Below, in pieces: positions 9,097-19,967 of a stretch of 64,000 nucleotides of DNA. Made by a program: the position numbers and the translations under genes. The number at the start of each line of letters is the position of its first letter. Position 1 is the first letter of the stretch. The stretch spans positions 27,132,669 to 27,196,668 of the forward strand of contig OX352762.1 of the NCBI GenBank assembly GCA_947095585.1, read 5' to 3'. This DNA comes from Nephrocerus scutellatus (taxonomy: Eukaryota > Arthropoda > Insecta > Diptera > Pipunculidae). The notes below the pieces were generated by a model that saw nothing but the letters and a program-made list of their open reading frames with translations, did not search any database and had not been told where the DNA came from.

Positions 9097-12000
9097 ATGA
9101 AAAGTCTGGAAGTTATCAAGACGGAATATCCATTGCATTGGTTGATTTGGCACAATGACTTTGATGGGCTGCAAAATGTTCTTAAATCGGAAAACGTAAG
9201 TTAGAGCAGTAGAATAATTTTTCTATCGTTGGCGATAGCAGGTGAAAATGTACATAGATGGGTTGAGTGGAATGGGTGTACAAACTGAAGCTGCACAGCG
9301 CTACGCCCTACTCCACACACTCTGCTGGTGTTAATTAAATTAACAAGTTAAGATGAGAACCCTGCATAGCACTTGTAATTTTACTAGTGTGTATTGTGTG
9401 CCTGGGGCAGTTTTATCAGTGCAATAGCAGTATGTTTATTTCCTAGCTCTATTCCCCATTGTTGTTGTTTGGTTTTTGTTTTTTTGAGCGCTTTCCCCAC
9501 ACTCTCCTACCCTTAATTTAATTAGAACTCAAATGAATGGTTATGTTTTTATGACTTTTATCAATTATCACACAATTATTTTCTACTTTTGCAGGTGGAC
9601 AAGGAACGCGTCGATCCACGGGGACGAACGCCTCTAATGTTGGCTGTAAAGCTATCGCAATTACAATGTGTAAAGTGTCTTCTAGCTGCCAAGTGCAATG
9701 CAACGTATGAAGTCGAAGGATGGTCAAGTAAGTAATATAGTTTGCAGTGCATTGTTATTTGATTGATTTGTGATATAAAGGCGCAAACAAAAATTAGTAT
9801 TTAACCTTGCTACTTACATAGACTAAATATTTGTCTAACTTTCTTTGGCCATCATCATCATCATTTCTTTGCATCATAATTTTTAGTTGTCCAAGAAGCT
9901 GTCTGCTCCGGTGATGAAGATATTCTAACGTCTATTATTGAAGTTCGAGATTTGCAAAGACATGTCCAGAGGGTAACTCATGTGCCTAAACTTCTACAAC
10001 ATCTACTTGATGCCCCAGATTTTTATATTGAAATGAAATGGGAATTTACATCGTGGGGTAAGTTATGAGACCGGATTTATAGAATCGAGTCTTTTGTTAT
10101 CTTTAATTAAAGCCATTTATAAATCCTTTTTCTTAAACCTCAAGCAGAAACAATGGCAATCATTTGAGAATATATTAGTTTTCTGCAAACAAAACCAGCA
10201 AAATTTATTTATTATATCTCAGTACTCAAATTCGAATTGTAAAATGAAATTAAATGAAAACATCTTTAACTTCTTTACCAATGTCTGTTCATTTTTCGTT
10301 TTATGTTTATATTTGCAGTTCCTCTTATGTCGCGACTCTGTCCAAGTGATACGTATAAAGTATATAAACGCGGTGCTAATGTTCGCATTGATACAACTCT
10401 ATTAGGATTCGATAATTCCACATGGCAGCGAGGGAATCGGTCGTATATTTTCAAAGGACTTAGTAAGTTGCGAAAGATATTATTTTGAATACTTGAGGAG
10501 TTCAACTATGTAACCTAAGTACATAGTTCTTAAAGTCCACCCATTTTGATAAATTATTTTTCTATTTCCACAGAGGATTCCGCTACAATGATTGAAATTG
10601 ATCATGATACACATGAAGTTCTTGTCGAACAGCTAAATAATGAAATCGGCGATATTGTTGCGATCCCACCACCAATTGGTGCTGTGAGAGCTCGTCTCAA
10701 TGCGCCTGTCATTACAAATAATATTGAAATGGAGAAGATAAGTTTCGAGCGCAATAAATCCGGCATTTGGGGTTGGCGAAGCGAAAAATCAGAATTGATC
10801 AACGGATACAGTTGCAAGGTCTACGGTGCTAGTAATGTTGAGTTTATAACAAAAACTCGGATGGATCATTTAAGCGATGACCAAATAAAGGTATACGATA
10901 TGAAGGTTTTTTAGTTGAGTGCTCTCTCATAAGTTAGCATTTTTTTTGTTCCAAAATAGAACAAAAGTTCGCGAACGCCATTACATAGTTTTCTAGGAAT
11001 AGCCGAAGAGGATTATATATCGTCGGCAGATTTACCTGTTTATCGGGATAAGGTTTGTGCGCCAAAATTTAAATTATGTTATAATGGTTTTACCGTTCAT
11101 TTAAAGCAGGTGCCTTCGTTACATACCGAAGCACGTGTTTCCAATGGTGGCAGCGGTAATTGTGCTACCGGTGGCAGTGGCGGTGGTGAAGAGGAGACAG
11201 CCAGCTCTAGTTCTGGCAGCGCGACACCAAAGTCAGCCATAACCTTAGAAGAATATTTCTCCGAAATTGATCTTAATGGCAGAGATATTGGCCGACCAAG
11301 GAAAGTCAACACAAAGGTTCGTGTTGTATTTTTGTTTACCTGTCCATCAAAATTTTTATTAACACGCAGAAACTCTCTTGTAGATTCAACGATTTAAAGC
11401 AAATCTTTGGCTCTCCGAAGAGTATCCCATTCGATTGCAAGAACAAGTGCTTCCAATTTTAGATTTGATGTCTACAATGGCTAGTCCACATGTGTCAAAA
11501 TTAAAAGACTTTATAACAATGCAACTGCCCTCGGGGTTTCCAGTAAAAATTGAAATTCCTCTCTTTCATGTACTAAATGCGTGCGTTACTTTTGGCAATG
11601 TTTTTGCATTGACAACGCCTGTGGAACATGTGCAGACGCTCAACGAGGACGAACGATTGACATGCATTGTTGATGATCGCTGTTTCGATATTCCAAGTCA
11701 TTACACGAACAGAGGTTTGCCGTTGGTTTTTCACTGTTTTATATCTGTAGACTTTTTAATGTTGTTGGTTTTATCTTGTCTCAACCGTAGATACGGATCT
11801 TAGACGACAAATGACACTTAACGAAGATGATCTCCTGCAGTATGCCATTGAACAGAGTTTAGTCGAAAATAGTCAGGATAGCGATAAAGTTGATATCTGG
11901 GAAGCATTACGAGGTCAAAGTGGATCGTCGACGTCCTCATTGATTCCCGAGGAAGATGCTCAATTGCAGAGGTACAAATTAGTAATAATAATTACCTAGA

Positions 12001-15000
12001 TGAGTTTTTTTTTTCGAATGATAGAAATTAAGATGTTACTGCGTTATTTTTAATCGATCTGCCCCTGATAACGCAAAATTTATACAGATAATTGTAGTTT
12101 TGTAGAGTTAGGTTTATAGTTTATGTATCTAGTTGCATGTCATATCTTAAAAAGGTTTCAGGAAGCTACTAATCTCGTCTTTGAAGATCAATATAAGGGA
12201 ACTTTTTGGGAGGTCAAGACCGTATATCGGCTGTAAACACTAACTTAACATTGCCAATACATTGATTTGGTAACTATTGTTTAGGACTTTTCCCTCATTT
12301 GTCGGTATAAACGAATACCGAGCGCTCACTGACCAAGGAATCAGTTCGAAAGACAATCTCTGTACTGCAACTACGTAGAAAAGTCAGCCAAAGCTCGGTA
12401 TTTACTGCATTTAATTGATTGAGGTTGAACTATATATTTACACTTGTCTGTTTTACCTTTTTTTTGTAATAGCAGAAGCAATAAGTTGGTAGACATTTAA
12501 GGAAAATGTTAGGACGGAGTATTGTGTTTCGAAATCCTGTACTCAGATTAAAACGTATAATCATCTTAAGAAAGTTATTTTGTCGCAACGAATATGTGAC
12601 AGTTAATGTTTTGAAGAAAAACGTATTCAGGCGCGTTGAGAGCATACTTTCAAATTCGCGTTGGAATGCAACGCCCCTTATCCCTATTTGGATTAAAATG
12701 GTAAAGGGAAGACCACAGCATTTGGCTAAACTTGGATAGCAATGTTGAAATGAAAGTCAACGTTGTTGCCTATTGTTTACCAATTTTTGGAAATCGTATA
12801 CGAGAAATAAGAAATACAATCCGGTAAGACACAGTTTAAAGTTTTCTCCTATAAGTGAGAAACTAAAATATATGGGTAACTTTAATCCGTATACTAAGTG
12901 GCCGGGTTATCTGTGAAATAGGCCTCACCTGAAAGGCAGACAATTTGGAGATTATTACCATATAATACAATGTAAAAGTAAAAGGACTGTTATTTTTATT
13001 ATTATTATTATTTATTATTTATTACCCAGTCAACGAAATTTTTGTGCATGAGTTTACGGATAGTAATTGAAATGGCCGCACTAAAGTATATTTCCTTGCT
13101 GAAAGAGGAAAATCAAAAGTTAATTTAATCACAAGAATAGAGAAATTAAAACGGTATAACAATAGTATATTACATAGCGAGCGTGGAAAGTGGACGTTAT
13201 CGTGCGAGTTTGAAGCTTGAAGCACGAGGCGGCAGCCGAGTACGGCAATATAACGAGCACGAAAAGTACTTTTCAGAGAGTAATGTACGCTATTTTTCAC
13301 ACGGCCAAAACTATTTTTCTGCTAAACTGCTCATGGCAATCCAAAACTACTGTGGGAATGTGTGTTCGCTGCAGACTGCAGTAAATAACAAAAGTATTTT
13401 CTGTTAACACACTAGTGTCGATAATGCCTAGTTTCGAGGGTAGGTTATAGCCTATTTCAAAATAAATCCAGTAGTTCTAAATCTGTGATGAAATATCATC
13501 ATCATAACAATTCTTTTCAATTCAATTTTGTCCATTGGAGATACACATGTATATAAAATTTGAAGAAAATCGGGTTAATTTTTTTGAAAAAATTTTATGG
13601 GCCCCCCACGCCCCCGGCCACCAAAATTTTTGCTAAAAGTCCATCAGAGATACACACGTATATAAAATTTAAAAAAAAAATCGGGTTAAGTTTTTTAAAA
13701 AAACATTGGGGACCAATCACCCTGGGGCCCCGGGGTCTCCAAAATGTCTACAAAAAGTGTTTTTCATCGGAGATACATACGTATATAAAATTTGAAGAAA
13801 ATCGGGTTAATTTTTTTAAAAAATTGTTTGGGGCCCCACGAACCCGGGCCCGGGGTCACAAATTTTGTTACAAAAAGTGTTGTCTATCGGAGATACACAT
13901 GTGTGCAAAATTTCAATAAAATCGGGCTTTGGGAAGTGGGTTAAAAATTTATCGCAAGATTCCACGACAGACGTCCGACTGCCGACCGACATCCGTGCCA
14001 CGGGCAAGTGAAGTTAATATAGAGAATTTAAAAAGCAGCACTGCTCTTGACCTTCTGAAATTGAAGACGATGTTATCGAAGACAGCAAACATTTTAAATT
14101 TATTTTTTATTTTTTTTAATGATTTAGCAAAATTTTATTTTTTTAATATATACCCAAAACAAATATTTTTTTCACATCAAAAAATTCTATACCCAAAGAA
14201 AAAACACGTGTGCCGCTCCAGTTGTTGGTTAGTAAAAAGACGTTCAAACCTGCCAACACATGCAGATCTGTGAGAGGTGATCGCCGATCGAAAATTGGGT
14301 TCCACAGATTATTTTTCGGCAAATCAATCTGTCTGAGTAGCGATTTACCGATAAATTAGGAAATTATTTTTGTTATATTTTGATTGTTTGAGAGTTCTGC
14401 TTTTATCTGTGCATATTTTTCTTAGCATTAAATATAACTTTATAATAAAATTATAAAATCCTCCTATCATTTATAATGTTTGCCAAACTTTATAGTCTGA
14501 TTTTCTGCATGCAATTAATTGACGTTTTTTATTTCCTCAAATTTTACGATTTTTACGGACTTGCCTTTGCTTAACCAAAAATACGTTGCTTTGTCCTGTA
14601 TACTTTTATCCGCATGCATGACTATTCCTTCATAATTGTAACCAGTTCCAATCACAGACACAAATCTAACTATCACCATACTAGTAACATTGAACGATCC
14701 ACAGCGGCACCCGCCAACTTGCAATTTAAAAACAATTACTCCTACATTAAAAACATTTTTAAAAATTGAATTATTTTTCATTCATTGAAAGCTTATTTCT
14801 TCTTGTTGTAGTCGTACTTGTATTTGTAAGCTAGATTTTAGTTTTTAATTTGGGCACATAAAGAATTCTTTATCGCTATGCTGCTAATTACCCAAACCAA
14901 CTCCTCTTTTCGAAATCTCTTCTTCCCCACCACCACCATCATCGTCAACATTATCAACCAATTGCCCCCAATACAGAGTGCTGCAGGAATCTCTGTATCA

Positions 15001-15187
15001 AGTACGAGGATCCGGTTCGCCAGCTTCCGACGATGATGACGATGACGGTGGCTTCAGTTACATGGATCCGGACTTAGCAATGGCCTTACGTCTCAGTCAA
15101 GCCGATCAACAGCAATACGAATTGGAAATGCAAAAGGAGCAGGAAATGATTCAGGCGGCACTCGAAATGAGTCTGCTAGAGAACTAA
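9097..15187 (+). CDS. Ankrd13: Ankyrin repeat domain-containing protein 13 family (UIM-bearing), nine exons
   Basis: Exons read from frame and GT..AG sites: 9097-9195, 9595-9727, 9887-10057, 10319-10462, 10574-10890, 10960-11316, 11384-11714, 11791-11971 and 14977-15187; phases agree throughout and give 647 aa. Residues ~1-100 hold ankyrin repeats (YPLHWLIWHNDFDGLQ, then DPRGRTPLMLAVKL). Residues ~150-480 match the conserved ANKRD13 central domain (FKGLKDSATMIEIDH, NGYSCKVYGASNVEFITKTR, DLNGRDIGRPRKVNTK). Three ubiquitin-interacting motifs follow: DLLQYAIEQSLVE (~530-545), DPDLAMALRLSQADQQ (~607-622) and EMIQAALEMSLLEN at the very end. Family members bind K63-linked ubiquitin on endocytosed receptors at the plasma membrane and endosomes and help sort them. 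A Gly/Ser/Glu-rich insert (~343-373) lies in exon 6. The start at 9097 has a CAAG context and is the first ATG of the frame. Donors after exons 6 (GTTCGT) and 8 (GTACAA) are weak, so those ends are less certain. The last intron is 3.0 kb and full of repeats; all others are under 410 bp. Confidence 0.93.
12895..13100 (+). repeat. Dispersed repeat, partner of 2440-2640
   Basis: Shares the sequence order around the ATT run and the 'TTTACGGAT' and 'TTTCCTTG' blocks with 2440-2640. Confidence 0.5.
13150..13440 (+). repeat. Dispersed repeat, partner of 58990-59210 and the pogo target
   Basis: Blocks 'GTGGAAAGTGGACGTTA', 'GTAATGTACGCTATTTTTCA', 'AAAACTACTGTGGGAATGTG', 'CTGCAGTAAATAACAAAAGT' and 'ACACTAGTGTCGATAATGCC' recur at 58990-59210 and, split by a transposon, at 62720-62751 plus 63703-63790. 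This copy shows the site without the insertion. Confidence 0.75.
13527..13965 (+). repeat. Tandem array, four ~110-123 bp units
   Basis: Units start near 13532, 13641, 13764 and 13884. Each runs CAT(C/T)GGAGATACACA-, 'ATAAAATTTGAAGAAAATCG', 'GGTTAA', a T/A run, then a GC-rich 'GGGGCCCC'-like block and 'AAAATTTTTGCTAAAAGT'. The array ends at 'GGGCAAGTGAAGTTAATATA', which is also the inverted left end of the copy at 60733. Confidence 0.8.
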
Positions 15188-16135
15188 AGAAAATGTCGCC
15201 AAATATTAAGATGTATTTTTTAGCCAATTTTTTTCCATCAATAACTGCTCTGTACTAAGTTTCCTACGTTCACTATTCTAATAGTTGTTATTATCAATTA
15301 TTATTTACATTTTGCAAGTGTACAAATGCAAGTAGTATATAAAAACACAGCCACACACAATATATACGTTCTCACTGATCAAACAGAGAACTCATTAGTG
15401 CTTAGCATTCATCTTACGCCCATTAGAGAAACGAAAGTCTAAACAAATTTATTTGAAAATCCAAAATTAATGTGTGTATGCAAAAAACATATACATATTT
15501 ATATTAACATTGTTATAATACGTATATATCAAATAAAAATTTATGTGATATTTTTAATCGATGAGAACGGAAAAACTAAACTAAACTCTAAACTACATTT
15601 ATATTATATAAATGAAACGATTCATAGAGAGCAATATCAATTAAACTTCCTTTCGGACAGCACACCATACTACACACAACTCACACCAACCCCCTCACAC
15701 ATATACATATATAATCATCACATTCACCAATGTAATTGTAATAAAAAATTTAAATAACAATTAATTCTAAATAGAATTTCCTAAAAGTCTAAATCAAATG
15801 ACAAAATTTAAATAAAATACCTTATGTATTCCGATCGTATATTTATAATAAAACAAAAACTATTATTATATATATTTATTATTTGTAAAATTATAAAATG
15901 TTATTTTATTATTAGTTATTGTATAAAAGCTATATATAAAATATAAATACACTCTAAGAAACTCAAATCAAATCCAAGATATAGAAAAATAAACAGAAAC
16001 CCATACCTAAACGTAAGTATAAAGCAATCAACACATTATCTAATAATTCAACTCTTTGTAACAAATCACTTTAATAATACAAATATGTAAAAATAAATAA
16101 AGAAATTAGAAGCGAAAGAAAATGTGCATTATTTT
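15188..16135 (+). other. 3' UTR and downstream region of the ANKRD13-type gene
   Basis: AT-rich, with several AATAAA signals (for example 15811-15816 and 16092-16097). The length suggests a long 3' UTR or several polyadenylation sites. A 95-aa frame at 15470-15757 is low-complexity and not a gene. Confidence 0.55.
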
Positions 16136-16139
16136 TTGC

Positions 16140-16555
16140 TCTCAACGAGCACGAACAACAGCGAACGTGAGGCAAGCTTTGCAAATCGTATTAGAACGAA
16201 TTAAGGAACATTTAGATTGAACTCTCAACGTCGAGCAGGCAGGCTTTCCTGCTGGATCCTTTTGCAACGATCACATAAACACCTTGCGGATTATAATAGA
16301 ACAATGTGTTGAGTACAGGTCTTCGCGACATCTACTGTTTATCGACTTCGAGAAGGCTTTCGATAGCTTGAATAGAGATGCTATCTGGTTGGCTTTGCGC
16401 AGGAGAGGTATCAGAAAAACTTATAGCTATTATCAAGGCTACATACGAGGGAAGCAAGTGTTACGTCCCCCTACACAATGGTAAGGTGTCGGTGGACTCT
16501 GAAACTGGAGTACGTCAGGGGTGCATACTCTCACCGCTGTCATTTTTATATATTA
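16140..16555 (+). mobile_element. LINE reverse transcriptase fragment (RTE-like)
   Basis: Reads QAGFPAGSFCNDHINTLRII, then LLFIDFEKAFDSLNR (RT motif A), then AIIKATYEGSKCYV and GVRQGCILSPLSFLY (RT motif B) with a frameshift near 16400. It matches the same stretch of the LINE at 42003-43010. The fragment breaks off at 16555, where Helitron-like sequence begins. Confidence 0.8.
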
Positions 16556-16737
16556 CTAGCAGAAATACCCGGCGTTTTCCGGCTGAATTTGAGCCAAATC
16601 GTTCCAAAATAAGAATTTTCGGGGGAAAACGACACCAGCGCAACCAGCGCGGGAATTTCACAATTTACATAAATTCTTATGTCACCCACAACTCGAAACG
16701 TCACCATTCGTTCGCGATGATACTGGGAGATAGCATT
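16556..16737 (-). mobile_element. Helitron-like 3' terminus (minus strand)
   Basis: On the minus strand the sequence ends with an ACGCCGGG-containing block and TTTCTGCTAG before a T. This is a CTAG end with a GC-rich inverted block about 10 bp upstream, as Helitrons have. Similar ends are at 27819, 27985, 38186, 27523 and 54358. The other end is not identified. Confidence 0.5.
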
Positions 16738-17218
16738 AAGGTGAATAGAGTGGTGTAAGGTCGAACAGTATGTCCAATGCGGCGGTGGGGGTTGTACGAA
16801 GTGCTCCGCTCATACATAGACTAGCCGACCTTTGGACTTTGCTTAACTTGTCAAGGTTTGCTTTCTCATAAAAGACAGTCCACCATACAGTCACACCGTA
16901 CAGAAGAGTAGGTGAGTAGGTCTTACTACCGCTGTATATAGCCAATGAGTTATTTGGGGTTGAAGACCCCTTCTGCTACAATGGCTTGTTTGCATGAGAA
17001 GGGTGCCACTGTGGCTTTACGAACTCTTGCTTGTATGTTAGGTTTCCAGCTTAGCTTTTTGTCCAAAATAAGACCCAAATACTTTGCTTTATCAGAGAAT
17101 GTTAAGCTTATACCTTTTATGGAAGGAAGGTTAATAAGTGGAACTTTATATTTCCTGGTGAATGGGACAAGCTGTTTTTGAGGATTTACCCCTAAACCAC
17201 AGCGATAATTTTTTTTAA
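16738..17218 (-). mobile_element. LINE (R1/I-like) post-RT region, downstream half of a split element
   Basis: Minus-strand reading gives CGLGVNPQK, FTRKYKVPLINLPS, KAKYLGLILDKKLSWKPNIQ and, after frameshifts, LYGVTVWWTVFYEK and KVQRSASLCMSGALRTTPTA. These are consecutive blocks of R1/I-type LINE ORF2 after the YADD motif. The missing upstream part of the same ORF is at 18786-19200, and a second LINE sits between. Confidence 0.8.
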
Positions 17219-18785
17219 AATGTACACACGCTTAAAGGATTTGCACCCTTATAATGCTTAGCACAGAGTTGGCGTTAGGAAATTAGGGAGAGGAAAAGGT
17301 AAGATGTATACGTGTGTCTTAAACGACTGCAGACCATACAAATGCGGAAACACAGAATCAGGCAATTCATTCCACATAACTATTGTGCGGCTAAAGAAGG
17401 AATCTCTGAATTGGTTAGTACGTGCAAAGATAAGTTTATTGGTAGACCAGTGGGCTCGAGTTGAGGCTTGGCTATTACGGATGGCTTCGAAAATGGGCGG
17501 GATTCATCTGGATATTTCTTTTGAACACCGATTGTGGAAAAAGCGATAAAACAGTGACAGACAGGAAAAATTCCCACTATGTTCAAGCGAATTGATTGTT
17601 TTCGCGATATGTACGTCACCAATAAGTGTTAACGCGCGGTTCTGAACTCTGTCTAGTAGATGCAATGTGGGCTTGGGGGCACCTGCCCAGACAATACAGT
17701 TGTATTCAAGTTTAGGGCGAATATACGCCTTGTAAATAGTAACCAGATCTGAAGGAGTGAAGTACATCTTGAACCGTTTTAGGAAACCTAAACATCTCGT
17801 AGCATTTTTGGCGATGGCAAATATGTGGTCGTTCCAACGAAGCTTGTTGTTGATGCACATACCGAGAATTGAGAGTTTTACAGTTTCTTTGATGTAAGAT
17901 CCATTCATGGATAAAGGTTGGGGGTTTAAATTACGCTTAGACGACAGAAGATAGCCTTGGGTTTTAGAAGCGCTAAATTCAACTCTTATTATGTAGTCCC
18001 CCCCACCTTGTTATGCTGTCATGGTCAGAATTAAACGGGCTTAACATACGTTGTTGTTCAAGTTCCACTTGCGTCAAAGAGGGGCGTGCAGAAAGCGTGA
18101 AGTCATAAGAAAAGCTAAGAGTGCTCAGCGAAAGAATGGATTGGATTAGAAGTAGCGAATATGAGATCGTTTATGAAAATGAGAAAGAGTGTCGGAGACA
18201 AAACAGAGCCTTGGGGAACACCGGCGTTAATGCGGTGAACATTAGATTTAAAACCGTCCAATACGACCTGGATAGAACGGCCAGAAAGGTAGTTACTAGT
18301 CCAATCAAGCAGGGCCTTATCAATTCCATAAGCATTCATTTTCGACCAAAGAGCTTGATTCCAGACTCTTGTCAAACGCCTTGGCAATATCGAGTGCGAC
18401 AACTTTCCTTTCACAAAATTTGTGAATAGACTGGTTCCATTTTCAGTGAGATAAGCCATCAGGTCACCTGTAGAACGTTGCCTACGAAAACCGTACTGCT
18501 GGTTGCTAAGTATTTCACGTGATACAAGGTACGATTGATCAGCGTTCCCATGACCTTAGAAAGTATGGATGTTATGGCAATTGGTCGGTAGGAGGAAAGA
18601 GATTACGGTTCGCCTTTTTTAGGAACAGATTGTATAAAGGATGGTTTCCAATTCATTGGAACGACTCTAGAAGCATAAGAGAAATGGAAAAGCCTGCGCA
18701 GTGGCAATGCCAACGTTGAAGAACCACTCTTCAAAACTATAGCGGGAATACCATCAGGCCCAGCAGATTTATGAATGTTGAGAGC
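17219..18785 (-). mobile_element. 5'-truncated jockey-type LINE inserted inside another LINE
   Basis: The minus strand begins mid-RT (NIHKSAGPDGIPAIV) and continues through SYRPIAITSILSKVM, KALLDWTSNYLSGRSIQVVL, INAGVPQGSVLSPTLFLIFI (RT motif B), LGMCINNKLRWNDHI, YIRPKLEYNCIVWAGAP and the WNELP-type C-terminus, then a 3' UTR ending in a short A/T run at about 17219. Frameshifts and stops are frequent (the open pieces are 18459-18115 and 17908-17504). It matches 1-235, 48930-49830 and 35190-35330. 5' truncation is typical of target-primed insertion. Confidence 0.85.
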
Positions 18786-19200
18786 ATATGCCCAGCAAGT
18801 TAGCTTGTTGAAAGCATTTTGCAGGACTTAATTTAAGGTATTCGGGTATTTTCCTGAGAGGGCTATAATAACGTCATCCGCATAAGCGATTACTCTGCAG
18901 CCCTCACCTCTTAGGCATAACAGCAGCTCATTCACCGCTAAGTTCCATAGAAGGGGGGATAGGTCTCCATATTGTGTGGTTCCTCTGCAGACAGATCTTC
19001 TGGCAGACGGCACGCCCAGCATTTAACTAATAATCCGCCTTGTGAGCAGAAGATTAATCAATTTGCCAAGCTAGTCGTCCACCCTTAAAGTCGACAGTGC
19101 ATCCGTAATCGCAGATGTGTTGACGTTCTTAAGAGCGCCTTCAAAATCTAGGAATACCACCATTGTGTACTCCATGATCCATAGGGATTCAAGATGCATA
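18786..19200 (-). mobile_element. LINE (R1/I-like) RT core, upstream half of the split element
   Basis: Minus-strand reading gives MEYTMVVFLDFEGALKNVN (RT motif A), then LSPLLWNLAVNELLLCL and VIAYADDVIIALSGKYPNTL with intact YADD. The motif-B region is altered (CRGTTQ in place of the usual RGCPQ), and stops are present. The frame continues as VLQNAFNKLTCWA and breaks at about 18786, resuming at about 17200. Confidence 0.85.
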
Positions 19201-19957
19201 TGCACACATACGAGTAATAACTGTTTTCCTCTTCTTAACACCGACGCTATTGTTTATTTATTTTTTTATAATTAGCGAACGCATCAGGAGATTTTCACAC
19301 TTATAATGCCTAGGCACAGCGTTCGATTATTTGGATAGAAGTTGGAAAGAAAGTATCGTGGTGGATGGAGTTAAAAGTTCACTTAATGATTACTTTAAAC
19401 AACAACTCAAAAGTATATGTAAATACAGCAGTGTACGGCAACTCCATCGGATTTCCGGCATCGTATCATTTGTATTAGGAATCTAGATGATCCAGAGCGC
19501 TGAGAAAAAATCGTGCATTTTTTGACGCGCAGGAAGTCAAACCCGGTGTCCTATGAGTTGGAGCCAATGATGCAAACCGCTGCACAACCGACACTGATCC
19601 CTTATAACACTGAATTCTAGTGAGTATTAAAAGGGTTCTAATCCCTTGAGCGCGTGTACATTAAAGAAAGAAACCAATCGTAGTTTTAAAACAAAGCCTT
19701 TATTTACTTTTTATTTTTATTTTTTTAATAATTTTCTCTTAATATTATTTTCATTGTCTAGAAAAATTAAAACTAATAATTGGTGGTAAACTTTTAAAAA
19801 AGTTAACTTATTATCTATATATGACACAAGGAAAATACTCAACCACATGTGATAAAAAGTACAATAATTAGTGTAATCTAGACATGCGCGCGTGTGTATG
19901 TGTAGTGTATTACTGGTAAAAGCCTTATAATTTATATTAACGCCCATTCCTCTCCAC
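19201..19957. other. Unassigned region downstream of botv
   Basis: About 19280-19330 resembles the 3' UTR of the jockey-type LINE ('CACTTATAATGCC'). 19460-19500 ('GGCATCGTATCATTTGTATT', 'GGAATCTAGATGATC') recurs at 48508-48545. The rest is AT-rich. AATAAA for botv lies at 19704-19699 on the minus strand. Confidence 0.5.
19699..19704 (-). terminator. Candidate botv polyadenylation signal
   Basis: AATAAA on the minus strand about 265 bases after the botv stop. Cleavage here is inferred only. Confidence 0.4.
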
Positions 19958-19967
19958 TTAAATGTGA

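Larger units (their letters stand above)
11972..14976 (+). other. Large last intron of the ANKRD13-type gene, repeat-filled
   Basis: Separates exon 8 from the exon carrying the last two UIMs. It contains a dispersed repeat (12895-13100 and 13150-13440), an ATT run (about 12990-13020) and a four-unit tandem array (13527-13965). 12000-12890 and 14030-14960 hold nothing I recognise; an 88-aa minus frame at 14515-14781 matches no family I know. Confidence 0.7.

Noticed and set aside
14515..14781. 88-aa minus-strand frame in an ANKRD13 intron
   Set aside because: No recognisable family. It ends in AT-rich DNA and is probably chance.
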